Of a DNA stretch of 64,000 nt, positions 54,516 through 63,074 are shown in pieces. The notes under the pieces were generated by a model, which did no database searches, had not been told where the DNA came from, and saw only the letters and a list, made by a program, of their open reading frames with translations. Each line of letters begins with the position of its first letter. Positions within the stretch are counted from its first letter, which is position 1. The translations under genes were made by a program, and so were the position numbers. The DNA is from Tenacibaculum sp. MAR_2009_124 (GTDB lineage Bacteria; Bacteroidota; Bacteroidia; Flavobacteriales; Flavobacteriaceae): the NCBI RefSeq assembly GCF_900105455.1, contig NZ_FNSF01000008.1, positions 434,001-498,000 of the forward strand. Reading direction: 5' to 3'.

Positions 54516-54634
54516 CTTGCCGTTTGTTAAACAATACCTAAATAACTTTTTAAAAATGTTAAATAATTGACAACTCAAATAGTTTATAGTATTTTCATTG
54601 AAATTATTTTTAACCAATCTAAATTTAAACTACT

Positions 54635-54844
54635 ATGCTAAAAAAAATGTTGAAAGCAACTAACGCTCAAAAATTATCAAAACAAGAATTAAAAAAGGTA
54701 AACGGAGGTCATTCGCATGCTACACCATGCGAATACCACAACCAAGAGTGTACTGTATATTTTAATAATATTTTTGGAAAATATCAGGAACCAGGCTTGT
54801 GTAATTTTAATGGTACGGGATATGTATGTGTCCCTCAATTCTAA
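54635..54844 (+). CDS. Double-glycine-leader peptide precursor (bacteriocin/RiPP-like)
   Basis: 69 aa. Residues 1-25 form a leader with LSKQELKKVNGG at its end; the LSKxELKKxNGG form is typical of Bacteroidota natural-product precursor peptides cut after GG by C39-peptidase ABC transporters or kept for RiPP modification. The core (26-69) holds four Cys in CEYHNQEC, LCNF and VCVP, enough for two disulfides or thioether rings, plus Asn, Tyr and Gly. It has its own terminator. No transporter, LanM or radical SAM gene is adjacent, so processing would depend on genes elsewhere. Confidence 0.75.
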   Translation: MLKKMLKATNAQKLSKQELKKVNGGHSHATPCEYHNQECTVYFNNIFGKYQEPGLCNFNGTGYVCVPQF

Positions 54845-54862
54845 AAAACGTTAAAAAAAGAA

Positions 54863-54900
54863 AAGGTCGTCTGAAGCTATTCAGACGACCTTCTGTATTT
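54863..54900. terminator. Bidirectional terminator of the peptide and rhodanese genes
   Basis: AAGGTCGTCTGA (54863-54874) pairs with TCAGACGACCTT (54881-54892), 6-nt loop. T-rich tails occur on both strands, serving the small peptide gene and the convergent rhodanese gene. Confidence 0.9.
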
Positions 54901-54916
54901 TTTTATTTGAATACTA

Positions 54917-55225
54917 TTACAAATGTTGATCTACGTTTTGCCAAGGACCTCCATTAATAACATCAACACCATGTCCATTTAAAAACTCTGTTGCTTGTCC
55001 ACTTCTAGCCCCACTTCTACAAACAGCTATTACTGGCTTGTTCCATGATTTTATTTCTTCTACATTATTAGGAATTGTATCTAACACTATATGTTTAGCA
55101 CCTTCCGAATGCCCTTCATTCCACTCTGGTATTGTTCTTACATCCAAAACAACTGCTCCTTTTTCTAAATATTCTTTAATTTCGTTACTCATATTTTTCT
55201 TTCTAAATAAGTTAAATAATCCCAT
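54917..55225 (-). CDS. Rhodanese-like domain protein
   Basis: 102 aa single rhodanese fold. The active-site loop is CRSGARS (about 69-75) with the catalytic Cys; the domain start is VVLDVRTIPEWNEGHSEGA. It moves sulfane sulfur between small thiols and proteins in the cytosol. Start at 55225 (MGLFNLFRK); a second Met at 55192 (MSNEIKEYL) is an alternative. It begins 1 nt after the stop of the hydroxylase gene, so both are cotranscribed. Confidence 0.93.
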   Translation of the reverse strand: MGLFNLFRKKNMSNEIKEYLEKGAVVLDVRTIPEWNEGHSEGAKHIVLDTIPNNVEEIKSWNKPVIAVCRSGARSGQATEFLNGHGVDVINGGPWQNVDQHL

Positions 55226-55226
55226 G

Positions 55227-56984
55227 CTAGGCTTGTTGGAAATTTTGAAGCAAATTTAAGCCGTTTTCAATTAATGTTTGGTAGCTTTTGTTACTTTTCA
55301 ATATTTCCAGATAAGCAGATAGTTCTATTTTTATTGTATAATCTTTCTCTAATGCCAATTCTAATAATTCCAAAGGTAATAACCAATCATTTTTATATTC
55401 TGACTTCAATCGATTAAAAATAGTTTGAACTTTACTCTCCGAAACCGTATTGTTTTCTCTCATATCTCTAACTCTTTCATATAAAGCATATAACTCTTTA
55501 TCTGAATCTGAGTACTGAATTTTATGAGTTTTAGTTTCAGAAACCTGACCTAAATCTCCAAAAGAGTTTACATCTGCCGGTCCTGCAAATGCAGAAACCA
55601 CCTCAACACCTACCGCCATATCATAAATTCCCCAATCTGGGTGAAACAACACAGTATCACCATGTGTTACCTTGCAATTCTTAAATGATATTAGTAAAAT
55701 CTTACCTCTTAAATCTCTTGTTCCTGTAATTACTTCTCCTTCAACTTTAATATTCCCTTCAAACTCAAGAGTTACTTTTTTACCCTCATAAATCCCGTAC
55801 GCTTCTAAATCTCTCGGGCTCATGTTTTCAATAGGAATATTAATCCCTCTTAACTTCCCAACAGGACTACCAAAACCTTCCGCATGATAGTTGATACCAT
55901 GACCTATTAGCTCTTTATCTCTATTCGCTAAAGAAGTTGGACCTGCAGTTTGAATGTATATTGGACGATTCTTTTCATCGGAAATTACATTGCTAAAAGT
56001 TCCTGAAATTTGAATACCTGTACTTAATTCAATCGTTCCTAAATTTTTTGAATCAATTAATTTTTCAACTCCTTTCAATCCTCCGCTACGAATTCCCATT
56101 TTATTCGCAAATTGTTCCAATACCAAGCTTAAATGCGCAAAATCGGGAGTAACGAATAACTGAGGTTGCGGCTTGGTTATATCAAAACTAACATCCGCTG
56201 CCTCTATACTATAAGGAAGCTTTTTAACTTGGTCTTGCATGCACCATTTGCTTTCCCCTATTGAAGATAATAATCCTGCGCCATAAATCTTAGGATCTTG
56301 AACAGTTCCGATTAAGCCATACTCTACAGTCCACCAATGTAGATTACGTATTTTTGCCATTTCAGACAGTTCTCCTAGGTTATTCTGTAACCATTCTACT
56401 TTTTCTTGAGCTTCATTAACTTCTTTAACAGCAGCATTCGGATTCTCTTTTAAAATAGATAACAATCGAATGGCTTCATACATCTCATAATCTTTTGATG
56501 ATGAAATGGCCTTTGCCCCAATCTCGCCAAACCTTCTCAAATACTCCGCATATTCAGGGTTTGCAATAATAGGTGCGTGCCCAGCAGCTTCATGAATAAT
56601 ATCTGGAGCAGGCGTATATGCGATATGATCAATTGTTCTCATATCGGAAGCAATTACTAAAACGTTGTAGGCCTGAAACTCCATAAAAGCGTTTGGAGGT
56701 ATAAAACCATCAACAGAAACTGCCGCCCAACCGATCTCTTTCAGAATTCGATTCATCCCGGCCATGTATGGAATATTCTCTATAGAAATACCAGTTTTTT
56801 CTAACCCTTTAACATAAGAATTATGTGCTACTCTACTCAAATAATCTACATTCATTCTCATCACATAACGCCATACAGACTGGTTCTGTGCCGTATATTC
56901 ATTATAAGGTTGCTGAACAATAAATTTATGTAAATGTTTAGGTAACTTCTCCGTTACCTCATTCAATTCAAAGTGAGTACTCAT
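55227..56984 (-). CDS. Aromatic amino acid hydroxylase (phenylalanine 4-monooxygenase-like)
   Basis: 585 aa. The N-terminal pterin-dependent hydroxylase domain (about 1-310) has the iron site HEAAGH (about 130-135) preceded by DHIAYTPAPD, and the acidic ligand in HWWTVEYGLIGT. The C-terminal 270 residues (GGLKGVEKLI...PDWGIYDMAVGVEVVSAF) form an extra domain seen in the long bacterial members of the family, with no assigned role. Likely hydroxylates Phe (or Trp) using tetrahydropterin and O2; the exact substrate cannot be read. The rhodanese gene follows. Confidence 0.9.
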   Translation of the reverse strand: MSTHFELNEVTEKLPKHLHKFIVQQPYNEYTAQNQSVWRYVMRMNVDYLSRVAHNSYVKGLEKTGISIENIPYMAGMNRILKEIGWAAVSVDGFIPPNAFMEFQAYNVLVIASDMRTIDHIAYTPAPDIIHEAAGHAPIIANPEYAEYLRRFGEIGAKAISSSKDYEMYEAIRLLSILKENPNAAVKEVNEAQEKVEWLQNNLGELSEMAKIRNLHWWTVEYGLIGTVQDPKIYGAGLLSSIGESKWCMQDQVKKLPYSIEAADVSFDITKPQPQLFVTPDFAHLSLVLEQFANKMGIRSGGLKGVEKLIDSKNLGTIELSTGIQISGTFSNVISDEKNRPIYIQTAGPTSLANRDKELIGHGINYHAEGFGSPVGKLRGINIPIENMSPRDLEAYGIYEGKKVTLEFEGNIKVEGEVITGTRDLRGKILLISFKNCKVTHGDTVLFHPDWGIYDMAVGVEVVSAFAGPADVNSFGDLGQVSETKTHKIQYSDSDKELYALYERVRDMRENNTVSESKVQTIFNRLKSEYKNDWLLPLELLELALEKDYTIKIELSAYLEILKSNKSYQTLIENGLNLLQNFQQA

Positions 56985-57064
56985 ATATAGCTATTTAAAC
57001 TTCGTAAAGTTAAGTTTTTTATATTTTACAAAAAATTGATATTCGTTAAAAAAACTATATTTCG

Positions 57065-57072
57065 TATCTTTA
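57065..57072 (+). promoter_or_regulatory. -7 promoter element (TATCTTTA) of the M48 peptidase gene
   Basis: One mismatch to TAnnTTTG, with TTCG 19 nt upstream as a near -33 box. It lies 27 nt before the ATG at 57099. Confidence 0.5.
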
Positions 57073-57098
57073 AATACTGACAAAAAATCAAAAACAAA

Positions 57099-57878
57099 AT
57101 GAGACGAGGTGGATTAAAAATACGGCTGTTAATAGGGCTGGTAATAGTCGCTTTTGCCTATTTACGAAAATGTAGCCAAAAAACAGAAAACCCGTATACA
57201 GGTAAAACCCAATCAATAAGTCTAACACCAAAGCAGGAAATAGCTATAGGGCTCCAACAAGCCCCATCAATGGCACAGCAACATGGTGGGTTATATCCTG
57301 ATAATAGATATCAAAAGATTGTGGATGATATTGGACAGAAATTAGTTAATAACACCATCGCTAAAAAATCAGGGTACCAATACGATTTTCACTTATTGAA
57401 AGATGCCAGAGCAATCAATGCTTTCGCTTTACCTGGAGGGCAAATATTTATTACGTATGCCTTGTTTTCTAAATTAACTGATGAAGCCGGGCGTTTAAAC
57501 GAACACATGCTGGCGGGTGTATTAGGGCATGAAATAGGACATGTTTTAGGGAAACATTCTAATGAACGAATTACCGAAGCTAATTTCTGGAAACTCTTGA
57601 CAATGGGTGCTTCTGTAGGCGCTGATTTAGGATCACTAGCAAATAGTATTGGGCAACAAACATTACTAAAAAACGGAAGAGGTGACGAATTAGAAAGTGA
57701 TGAATTGGGGGTACGTTTGATGATTGATGCTGGTTATGATCCTATTTACCTAATTAATGTAATGAAAATTTTAAAAGCCGCAGCTGGTCCTAATAGAGTC
57801 CCGGAATTCCAGAGCACACATCCCGATCCTGAAAATCGAATTGAAAAAATAAAAGAAGCCATTCGAAGATATCAATAA
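57099..57878 (+). CDS. M48 family metalloprotease
   Basis: 259 aa. N-terminal membrane anchor or signal (about 8-22). The zinc site is GHEIGHVLGKH near residue 144, with ESDELGVRLM supplying the third ligand and STHPDPENRI closing the domain. It resembles BepA/LoiP-like periplasmic peptidases that remove misfolded envelope proteins. Monocistronic. Confidence 0.92.
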   Translation: MRRGGLKIRLLIGLVIVAFAYLRKCSQKTENPYTGKTQSISLTPKQEIAIGLQQAPSMAQQHGGLYPDNRYQKIVDDIGQKLVNNTIAKKSGYQYDFHLLKDARAINAFALPGGQIFITYALFSKLTDEAGRLNEHMLAGVLGHEIGHVLGKHSNERITEANFWKLLTMGASVGADLGSLANSIGQQTLLKNGRGDELESDELGVRLMIDAGYDPIYLINVMKILKAAAGPNRVPEFQSTHPDPENRIEKIKEAIRRYQ

Positions 57879-57911
57879 TAAAAACGACATAGATTCATAA
57901 AATCGTGCACT

Positions 57912-58301
57912 TTACTCCTGATGAAGAAACTTTTCTAAAAGTTCTTTTGAAGGAAGCATACAACTATTTTGTTTTCCAAAAAAAACATATCTATTGGATG
58001 CTATCCACTTGTAGAAAAAGTCTCTAATAGGTACTGGAATGAATAATAATATTTTCATCCAACGGTACCCTTTTAGTTCTTTACATATTTTTAATACAGC
58101 TGTGGATTTTATGTGAATACAATTATTATCAATTAGGACTAAAGTAGACAAATCTTTTATTTCTGTACCTTCTAGTTTCTCTTTTGCATAATCTGATTGT
58201 AGAGAGGCAAATTTAAACTCATTACGAACATCCTTTTTGATAATAAAGGTTACCGTAGCATTACATAAATTACAAACTCCATCAAACAAAATTATTTTCA
58301 T
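57912..58301 (-). CDS. DCC family thiol-disulfide oxidoreductase
   Basis: 129 aa. The N-terminus carries the active-site motif FDGVCNLCNATV (CxxC at about 10-13), the family's D-x-x-C-x-x-C. RWMKILLFIPVPIRDFFYKWIASNRYVFFG is the conserved tail region. DCC proteins are thioredoxin-like and often sit beside HTTM proteins, as here: the HTTM gene lies 25 nt upstream on the same strand. Confidence 0.92.
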   Translation of the reverse strand: MKIILFDGVCNLCNATVTFIIKKDVRNEFKFASLQSDYAKEKLEGTEIKDLSTLVLIDNNCIHIKSTAVLKICKELKGYRWMKILLFIPVPIRDFFYKWIASNRYVFFGKQNSCMLPSKELLEKFLHQE

Positions 58302-58326
58302 TGCCCTATATGTATTGAATCCTTTT

Positions 58327-59271
58327 CTAAGACAAGGATTTATTTCCTTCTTTTAAAACTAGTATTCTTTGAACCCATGTCTTCGCTTTAACTTTCTCAA
58401 ACCATGAACACCAATATTTATTGCTAATAAACATTCCTTGAACGACAATAAACAATATTTGAAAATCATACAACATCATAAGAACCGCAATTCCAAGATG
58501 CAATGCTATGGCTGAAAATATAAACAGTAATTTCGTTTCTTTAAACCAAACCAAAACTGGATAAAATAACTCAATAATAATTGTTCCATACGTTGTTAAG
58601 GTTACCAAAACTCCATTTTTAGACATCCATTGATTAATTGTATTTGTTCCTCCAAATCGCTCAGATGAAAACGTATAATAAGTAGCGACTCCATTAAACC
58701 ATACATCTGTATGAATTTTATGCATTGCCGATACAAAATATATCAAACACAAATGAATACAGATAGAATATCCTGCCAAATTTGATAAAAAAGTATTTAA
58801 TCTATTTAATTCTGTTAATTTATAACGCTGCTTGCTCATAGAGAAGTATTCATAAGAATTCAAAAAGATGAGATAAAGAAGAATAAACTTCATGTAGTTA
58901 TCACCTCCATTCAAAATAACAGACGTTAGCGATTGCGAAGCATCTAAAAAGAAAAACAATAATAACGCTACAAAATTTTTACCAACCCCAAAGAAAAAAA
59001 GCACAATTAACAGCAAGTAAACTATATTGAAAACACCAATATTATCAGAAATTAGTTGATTTGAAATTCCAAACAGAGACAGCCAAGGAGCTTCTCTTTG
59101 CATTAAATGATCGCCTCCTTTAAATAAAGCCACATGAAACTGATTGTTTATTAGGATATCCTTGGCTAAATAAAAACAAACAAATATTCTTAAACAACTT
59201 GAATAAAATGAAAAATTATGAGTGATAGACAACCTCTCAATTAAGTTATCTATTCTTTTTTTTAAAATCAT
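58327..59271 (-). CDS. HTTM domain (vitamin K-dependent gamma-carboxylase-like) membrane protein
   Basis: 314 aa, at least seven membrane helices. HTTM-type signature is SAMHKIHTDVWFNGVATYYTF (about 178-198) followed by an extended hydrophobic block FFNP-like IIELFYPVLVWF. HTTM is the membrane domain of vitamin K-dependent gamma-carboxylase; bacterial stand-alone members are mostly uncharacterised. It lies between the FFAPPP protein and the DCC oxidoreductase in one operon, a pairing that fits a redox-coupled membrane enzyme (inference). Confidence 0.85.
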   Translation of the reverse strand: MILKKRIDNLIERLSITHNFSFYSSCLRIFVCFYLAKDILINNQFHVALFKGGDHLMQREAPWLSLFGISNQLISDNIGVFNIVYLLLIVLFFFGVGKNFVALLLFFFLDASQSLTSVILNGGDNYMKFILLYLIFLNSYEYFSMSKQRYKLTELNRLNTFLSNLAGYSICIHLCLIYFVSAMHKIHTDVWFNGVATYYTFSSERFGGTNTINQWMSKNGVLVTLTTYGTIIIELFYPVLVWFKETKLLFIFSAIALHLGIAVLMMLYDFQILFIVVQGMFISNKYWCSWFEKVKAKTWVQRILVLKEGNKSLS

Positions 59272-59307
59272 GAGTGTATTATTATTAAAAAATTAAATAA
59301 ACAACCT

Positions 59308-59937
59308 TTAAATATCAAAAGGTTTACTCCTATAAACTAAAGACTCTTCTACATTTACACTATCTTTATTACGATTAACAAACTTAGGAATTGGAGTATT
59401 TGTTATCATAAAGGAAACCAAATAATCTTTACTATTTACGTTCTTTTTTCTAGCGACTTCCTGAACATAATTTTTCAAGACCTTATAATAAGAAGTTACC
59501 TCCAATCCTCGATTGAGAATACTATCCTTTTCAAAGGCTTCTAACTTTCTTTTCTTTTCTAAATACTCCACTCGATCTTTCAACTCAACTATCTGATTAT
59601 TTATCGAAATACAAGAATTAGACAGAATATAATCGAGAACATCAGCTTTATTATTAAAAGGAGCCTTGTCAACTTTTTCTTTTATGATTGCCTGCATTAA
59701 TTCAAAAGATTTCACTTCCGAAGTATCTTTTTTACTTAAGATTAAACAATATAATTTTTCATCGAATTGAGGAGGAGGAGCGAAAAAACCCCATTTTTGG
59801 TAGAAAAATTTATTAAAAGCGTCTCCTTCCTGAAAAAACTGGATTTTAATATAATTATCTGGTGCATTAAAAAAAAATGTCATCAACCAGTAAGAAGAAT
59901 ACACCAATAATATGATGTAATAGTATACTTTTTTCAT
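59308..59937 (-). CDS. Single-TM periplasmic partner protein of the HTTM gene
   Basis: 209 aa. One N-terminal membrane helix (about 5-25), then an extracytoplasmic domain beginning FFYQKWGFFAPPPQFDEKL, which resembles proteins found next to HTTM genes. A coiled region around 115-140 (ELKDRVEYLEKKRKLEAFEKD) follows. No enzyme motif is present. It lies 36 nt upstream of the HTTM gene on the same strand. Confidence 0.75.
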   Translation of the reverse strand: MKKVYYYIILLVYSSYWLMTFFFNAPDNYIKIQFFQEGDAFNKFFYQKWGFFAPPPQFDEKLYCLILSKKDTSEVKSFELMQAIIKEKVDKAPFNNKADVLDYILSNSCISINNQIVELKDRVEYLEKKRKLEAFEKDSILNRGLEVTSYYKVLKNYVQEVARKKNVNSKDYLVSFMITNTPIPKFVNRNKDSVNVEESLVYRSKPFDI

Positions 59938-60008
59938 ACAAGATTCATATAATTACTTGATTATAAGAACAAATCAAGAGAGATGTTAAACACCTCTCTT
60001 CAAAACTT

Positions 60009-60326
60009 TTAGTCTAGCATTGCTAATCTTTCATCCATAAGTTCTTGTTTCAGTTCTTTATTCATAGCAATATATACTTGCTCGTTAGGCTGAGGCTGAG
60101 GAATTTCACCTACGAATCGGTAATAACGATAAGCAGCCATCCCCATTCTAAACGTTAACATTAAGAAAGGAGTTCCAGCTTTTTCTGCAACAGTCATGTC
60201 AGTTATTTCAACACTCGCTTCTTTAACTTGCCCAGTTGTTATTTGCTCTGAATTTAGGTTTAATGCACCCACCATAAGAGCTCCAGTCATACAAATGACT
60301 AAAGCATTTTTTGAAAAAAATTTCAT
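60009..60326 (-). CDS. Small exported protein, first gene of the HTTM/DCC operon
   Basis: 105 aa. A signal-like N-terminus (about 1-24, ICMTGALMVGALNL) is followed by a mature part of about 80 residues with an aromatic helix FRMGMAAYRYYRFV, then PQPQPNEQ and an acidic tail NKELKQELMDERLAMLD. No family is recognised. It precedes the FFAPPP protein by 71 nt. Because the operon encodes a carboxylase-like HTTM protein and an oxidoreductase, it could be their substrate (inference). Confidence 0.65.
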   Translation of the reverse strand: MKFFSKNALVICMTGALMVGALNLNSEQITTGQVKEASVEITDMTVAEKAGTPFLMLTFRMGMAAYRYYRFVGEIPQPQPNEQVYIAMNKELKQELMDERLAMLD

Positions 60327-60736
60327 AATTAGTAGTTTTAATTAAGTTTGGTTCGTTGTTAACGTAAACGAAATAAGACGTCCAAGACTCGTTTTCTTGA
60401 AAGGTTTTTATTTATAACCGGTTAAAATAATGACCAAATTTAAAAATTCAACGATAACAACACCTTCCAAAAACGTTAAAACACAACTAGTAAAACCCCT
60501 AGTCAACAACACCTCAAAAACCCTTACACCTATAAGGGTTTACACTTACATAAACATGATAACTAACTACAAACCATCAAACTAAAAAAAACACCAAACA
60601 ACCTTACTCAAAAAAGATTTCATTAAACAAACATACCCCTTGCTTCTTTGAACATAACATATCAATTTAAATCATAAATAATACTTTGATTTTTTAAAAA
60701 CAGTATATTGCTTTTTAAAACAAAAAAATTGATACT
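60327..60736. other. Intergenic region with two hairpins and a palindrome
   Basis: 410 bp between divergent genes. It contains a perfect 10-bp palindrome TAACCGGTTA (60415-60424), a small hairpin ACTAG/CTAGT (60486-60503) and a 9-bp hairpin AAACCCTTA/TAAGGGTTT (60518-60541). No TAnnTTTG box was found for the minus gene. A near match ATACTTTG lies about 50 nt before the plus-strand gene. Confidence 0.5.
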
Positions 60737-61012
60737 ATGAGCTTCGGATTTGGACCAGCCGCAGAAATGCATAAAAAAGCGAAGAGTTTAAAAAGACAAA
60801 GACCAAATACTCTTAAAAAAATTAAAGAACTTGGGACTAATAATCCGAATGAGAACTCTAGTTTGAAAAACAAAAAAGCTTCTCCCGAACAATTAGAAGA
60901 AATTCGCAAAAGACTTCAAAAGGAAAACAAACGAAATTTCATATTAAAAGCTAGTTTCTTCCTTATTCTCTTAGTTCTTTCTATTTACTTTTTAGGCTTC
61001 TACAAAAATTAA
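60737..61012 (+). CDS. Small membrane protein, family A
   Basis: 91 aa. Basic N-terminus, a KKASPEQLEEIRKRLQKEN helix (about 45-65), then one C-terminal membrane helix (about 70-88). It resembles the next gene in the block K-K-A-[ST]-x-x-Q-x-x-x-I-R-x-x-L-Q-x-x-N and in its C-terminal anchor. Such proteins are sometimes mislabelled riboflavin synthase in flavobacterial genomes; nothing in the sequence supports that. Confidence 0.75.
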   Translation: MSFGFGPAAEMHKKAKSLKRQRPNTLKKIKELGTNNPNENSSLKNKKASPEQLEEIRKRLQKENKRNFILKASFFLILLVLSIYFLGFYKN

Positions 61013-61088
61013 AACCAAGGTAAATTGATCTTATGTAACAAAAAACCATCCTAAGCGACTTATAAATATAACTCTAAAATAAAATGCT

Positions 61089-61337
61089 ATGGGAGGAATA
61101 AGCTCAATGATTACAACATTAAAGAATAATAAGAGAGAGCGTAAAGTCGTTTTCGAAAAATTAGAAAAGTACCTTAACAACAAAAACAAACCTTTATACT
61201 TTAACAAAAAAGCAACAAGAAAGCAAGTATTGAGAATACGAGAGAAATTACAAAGACAAAATAGAATTCAGAACATTTTAACTATTGCTATAATTTCATT
61301 TGTTAGTATTGTACTATTATACTTGTATTTCTTTTAG
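61089..61337 (+). CDS. Small membrane protein, paralogue of the preceding gene
   Basis: 82 aa. Start MGGISSMITTLKNNKRER, then KKATRKQVLRIREKLQRQN, which aligns with the central helix of the 60737 gene, and one C-terminal membrane helix (about 60-81). The gap to its paralogue is 76 nt. A tandem duplication is likely. Function unknown. Confidence 0.75.
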   Translation: MGGISSMITTLKNNKRERKVVFEKLEKYLNNKNKPLYFNKKATRKQVLRIREKLQRQNRIQNILTIAIISFVSIVLLYLYFF

Positions 61338-61525
61338 AAAAAAATCGATTTTTAAAAGTTTCAGCATTGATGAACAATTGCATTGTAGCATATTATAGTT
61401 TCGTTCTACCTTGGACATGTTTGGATTTTTGCCATTTTATCAATTAAATTCACGAATTCAATATTAACAATGCTTAATCGGTTTCGTTATTTTCTTAAGA
61501 CATCCCCAAAAATCTTTAGTACTTT

Positions 61526-61533
61526 TACCTTTC
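61526..61533 (+). promoter_or_regulatory. -7 promoter-like element (TACCTTTC) of gpmI
   Basis: One mismatch to TAnnTTTG, 12 nt before ATG 61546. No clear -33 partner. Confidence 0.4.
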
Positions 61534-61545
61534 AATTTTATCGAA

Positions 61546-63063
61546 ATGGAGAAAAAAGTAATTTTAATGATTCTTGATGGTTGGGGAATTACACAAGACC
61601 CTAAAGTTTCTGCCATCTATAATGCTAAAACACCCTTTATAAATTCGTTATATGAAAACTTCCCAAACGCCGAATTAAGAACTGACGGTAAACATGTGGG
61701 ACTTCCTGAAGGACAAATGGGAAATTCTGAGGTAGGACATATGAATTTAGGAGCGGGTAGAATAGTTTATCAAAACCTTGCTAAAATTAACAAGGCAGTA
61801 ACGGAAGGGACTTTAGCAAAAGAACAGGAATTATTAAATGCTTTTGACTACGCTAAAGCCAACAATAAAAATGTTCATTTTCTTGGACTTGTGTCTGATG
61901 GAGGAATTCACTCACATATAAATCATTTAAAAGGATTGCTCTCTGCAGCTAATTCTAAAGGTTTAGAAAATGTTTTTCTTCACGCTTTCACAGATGGTCG
62001 TGATTGCGACCCTAAATCTGGAAAGTTTTTCATTAAATCAATTGAAGAACATATGGCCCAAACTACGGGACAGTTAGCATCCATTACAGGTCGTTATTAT
62101 AGTATGGATCGTGACAAACGTTGGGAAAGAATTCAGTTAGCCTACAATGCTCTTACCAAAGGAAAGGGTTCATTTTCTGAAAATGCAGAAAAAAGTATTC
62201 AAGCTAGTTATGACGAAGGTATAACGGACGAGTTCATTAAACCAATTATTATGGTTAACGAAAACGAACAGCCTCGCACCACTATTGAAAAAGACGATGT
62301 TGTTATCTTTTTCAACTTCAGAACTGATAGAGGAAGACAACTAACTCAAGTTCTAAATCAAGAAGATCTTTCAGATTTCTCTATGACAAAACTACCTTTA
62401 TACTTTGTAACATTAACACGTTATGATGACTCATTTAAGGGGATAAAAGTCGTTTATGACAATAAAAATATAGAAAACACTTTGGGTGAAGTTCTTGAAG
62501 CGGCTGGAAAAACTCAAATTAGAATTGCAGAAACTGAAAAATACCCTCATGTTACTTTCTTTTTCTCTGGAGGTAGAGAGAAAGAGTTTAATGGAGAAAA
62601 AAGACTGCTATGCCCTTCTCCAAAAGTAGCCACCTACGATTTAAAACCAGAAATGAGTGCCTACGAAATTAAAGATGCTATTATTCCTGAATTAAAACAA
62701 GGAGAGGTTGATTTCGTTTGTTTGAACTTCGCGAATGGTGATATGGTTGGTCATACTGGAGATTTCGATGCCGCCGTACAGGCCTGTGAAGTAGTCGATA
62801 AATGTGTAAAGAATGTCATAGACACCGCTTTAGACTCAAACTACACTACTATTTTAATTGCCGATCATGGAAATTGTGAAACTATGATAAATCCTGATGG
62901 TACTCCGCATACAGCCCATACTACAAATCCTGTACCTATGGTTTTAATTGACAAAGATTTAAAATCAATTAAAAATGGTATCTTAGGAGATATTGCTCCT
63001 ACAGTTTTACATTTATTAGGAGTAGAGAAACCAAAAGAAATGACACAACATTCTTTAGTATAA
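61546..63063 (+). CDS. gpmI: 2,3-bisphosphoglycerate-independent phosphoglycerate mutase
   Basis: 505 aa, the family length. Alkaline-phosphatase superfamily core: ILDGWG (8-13), the phosphorylated Ser in GQMGNSEVGHMNLG (about 56-69), then FTDGRDCDPKSG and NFRTDRGRQ; the second metal site is in ADHGNCE (about 444-450) and HTAHTTNPVP. It interconverts 3- and 2-phosphoglycerate in glycolysis/gluconeogenesis and needs Mn2+. The thioredoxin-like gene follows after 11 nt. Confidence 0.97.
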   Translation: MEKKVILMILDGWGITQDPKVSAIYNAKTPFINSLYENFPNAELRTDGKHVGLPEGQMGNSEVGHMNLGAGRIVYQNLAKINKAVTEGTLAKEQELLNAFDYAKANNKNVHFLGLVSDGGIHSHINHLKGLLSAANSKGLENVFLHAFTDGRDCDPKSGKFFIKSIEEHMAQTTGQLASITGRYYSMDRDKRWERIQLAYNALTKGKGSFSENAEKSIQASYDEGITDEFIKPIIMVNENEQPRTTIEKDDVVIFFNFRTDRGRQLTQVLNQEDLSDFSMTKLPLYFVTLTRYDDSFKGIKVVYDNKNIENTLGEVLEAAGKTQIRIAETEKYPHVTFFFSGGREKEFNGEKRLLCPSPKVATYDLKPEMSAYEIKDAIIPELKQGEVDFVCLNFANGDMVGHTGDFDAAVQACEVVDKCVKNVIDTALDSNYTTILIADHGNCETMINPDGTPHTAHTTNPVPMVLIDKDLKSIKNGILGDIAPTVLHLLGVEKPKEMTQHSLV

Positions 63064-63074
63064 AATAATACACA

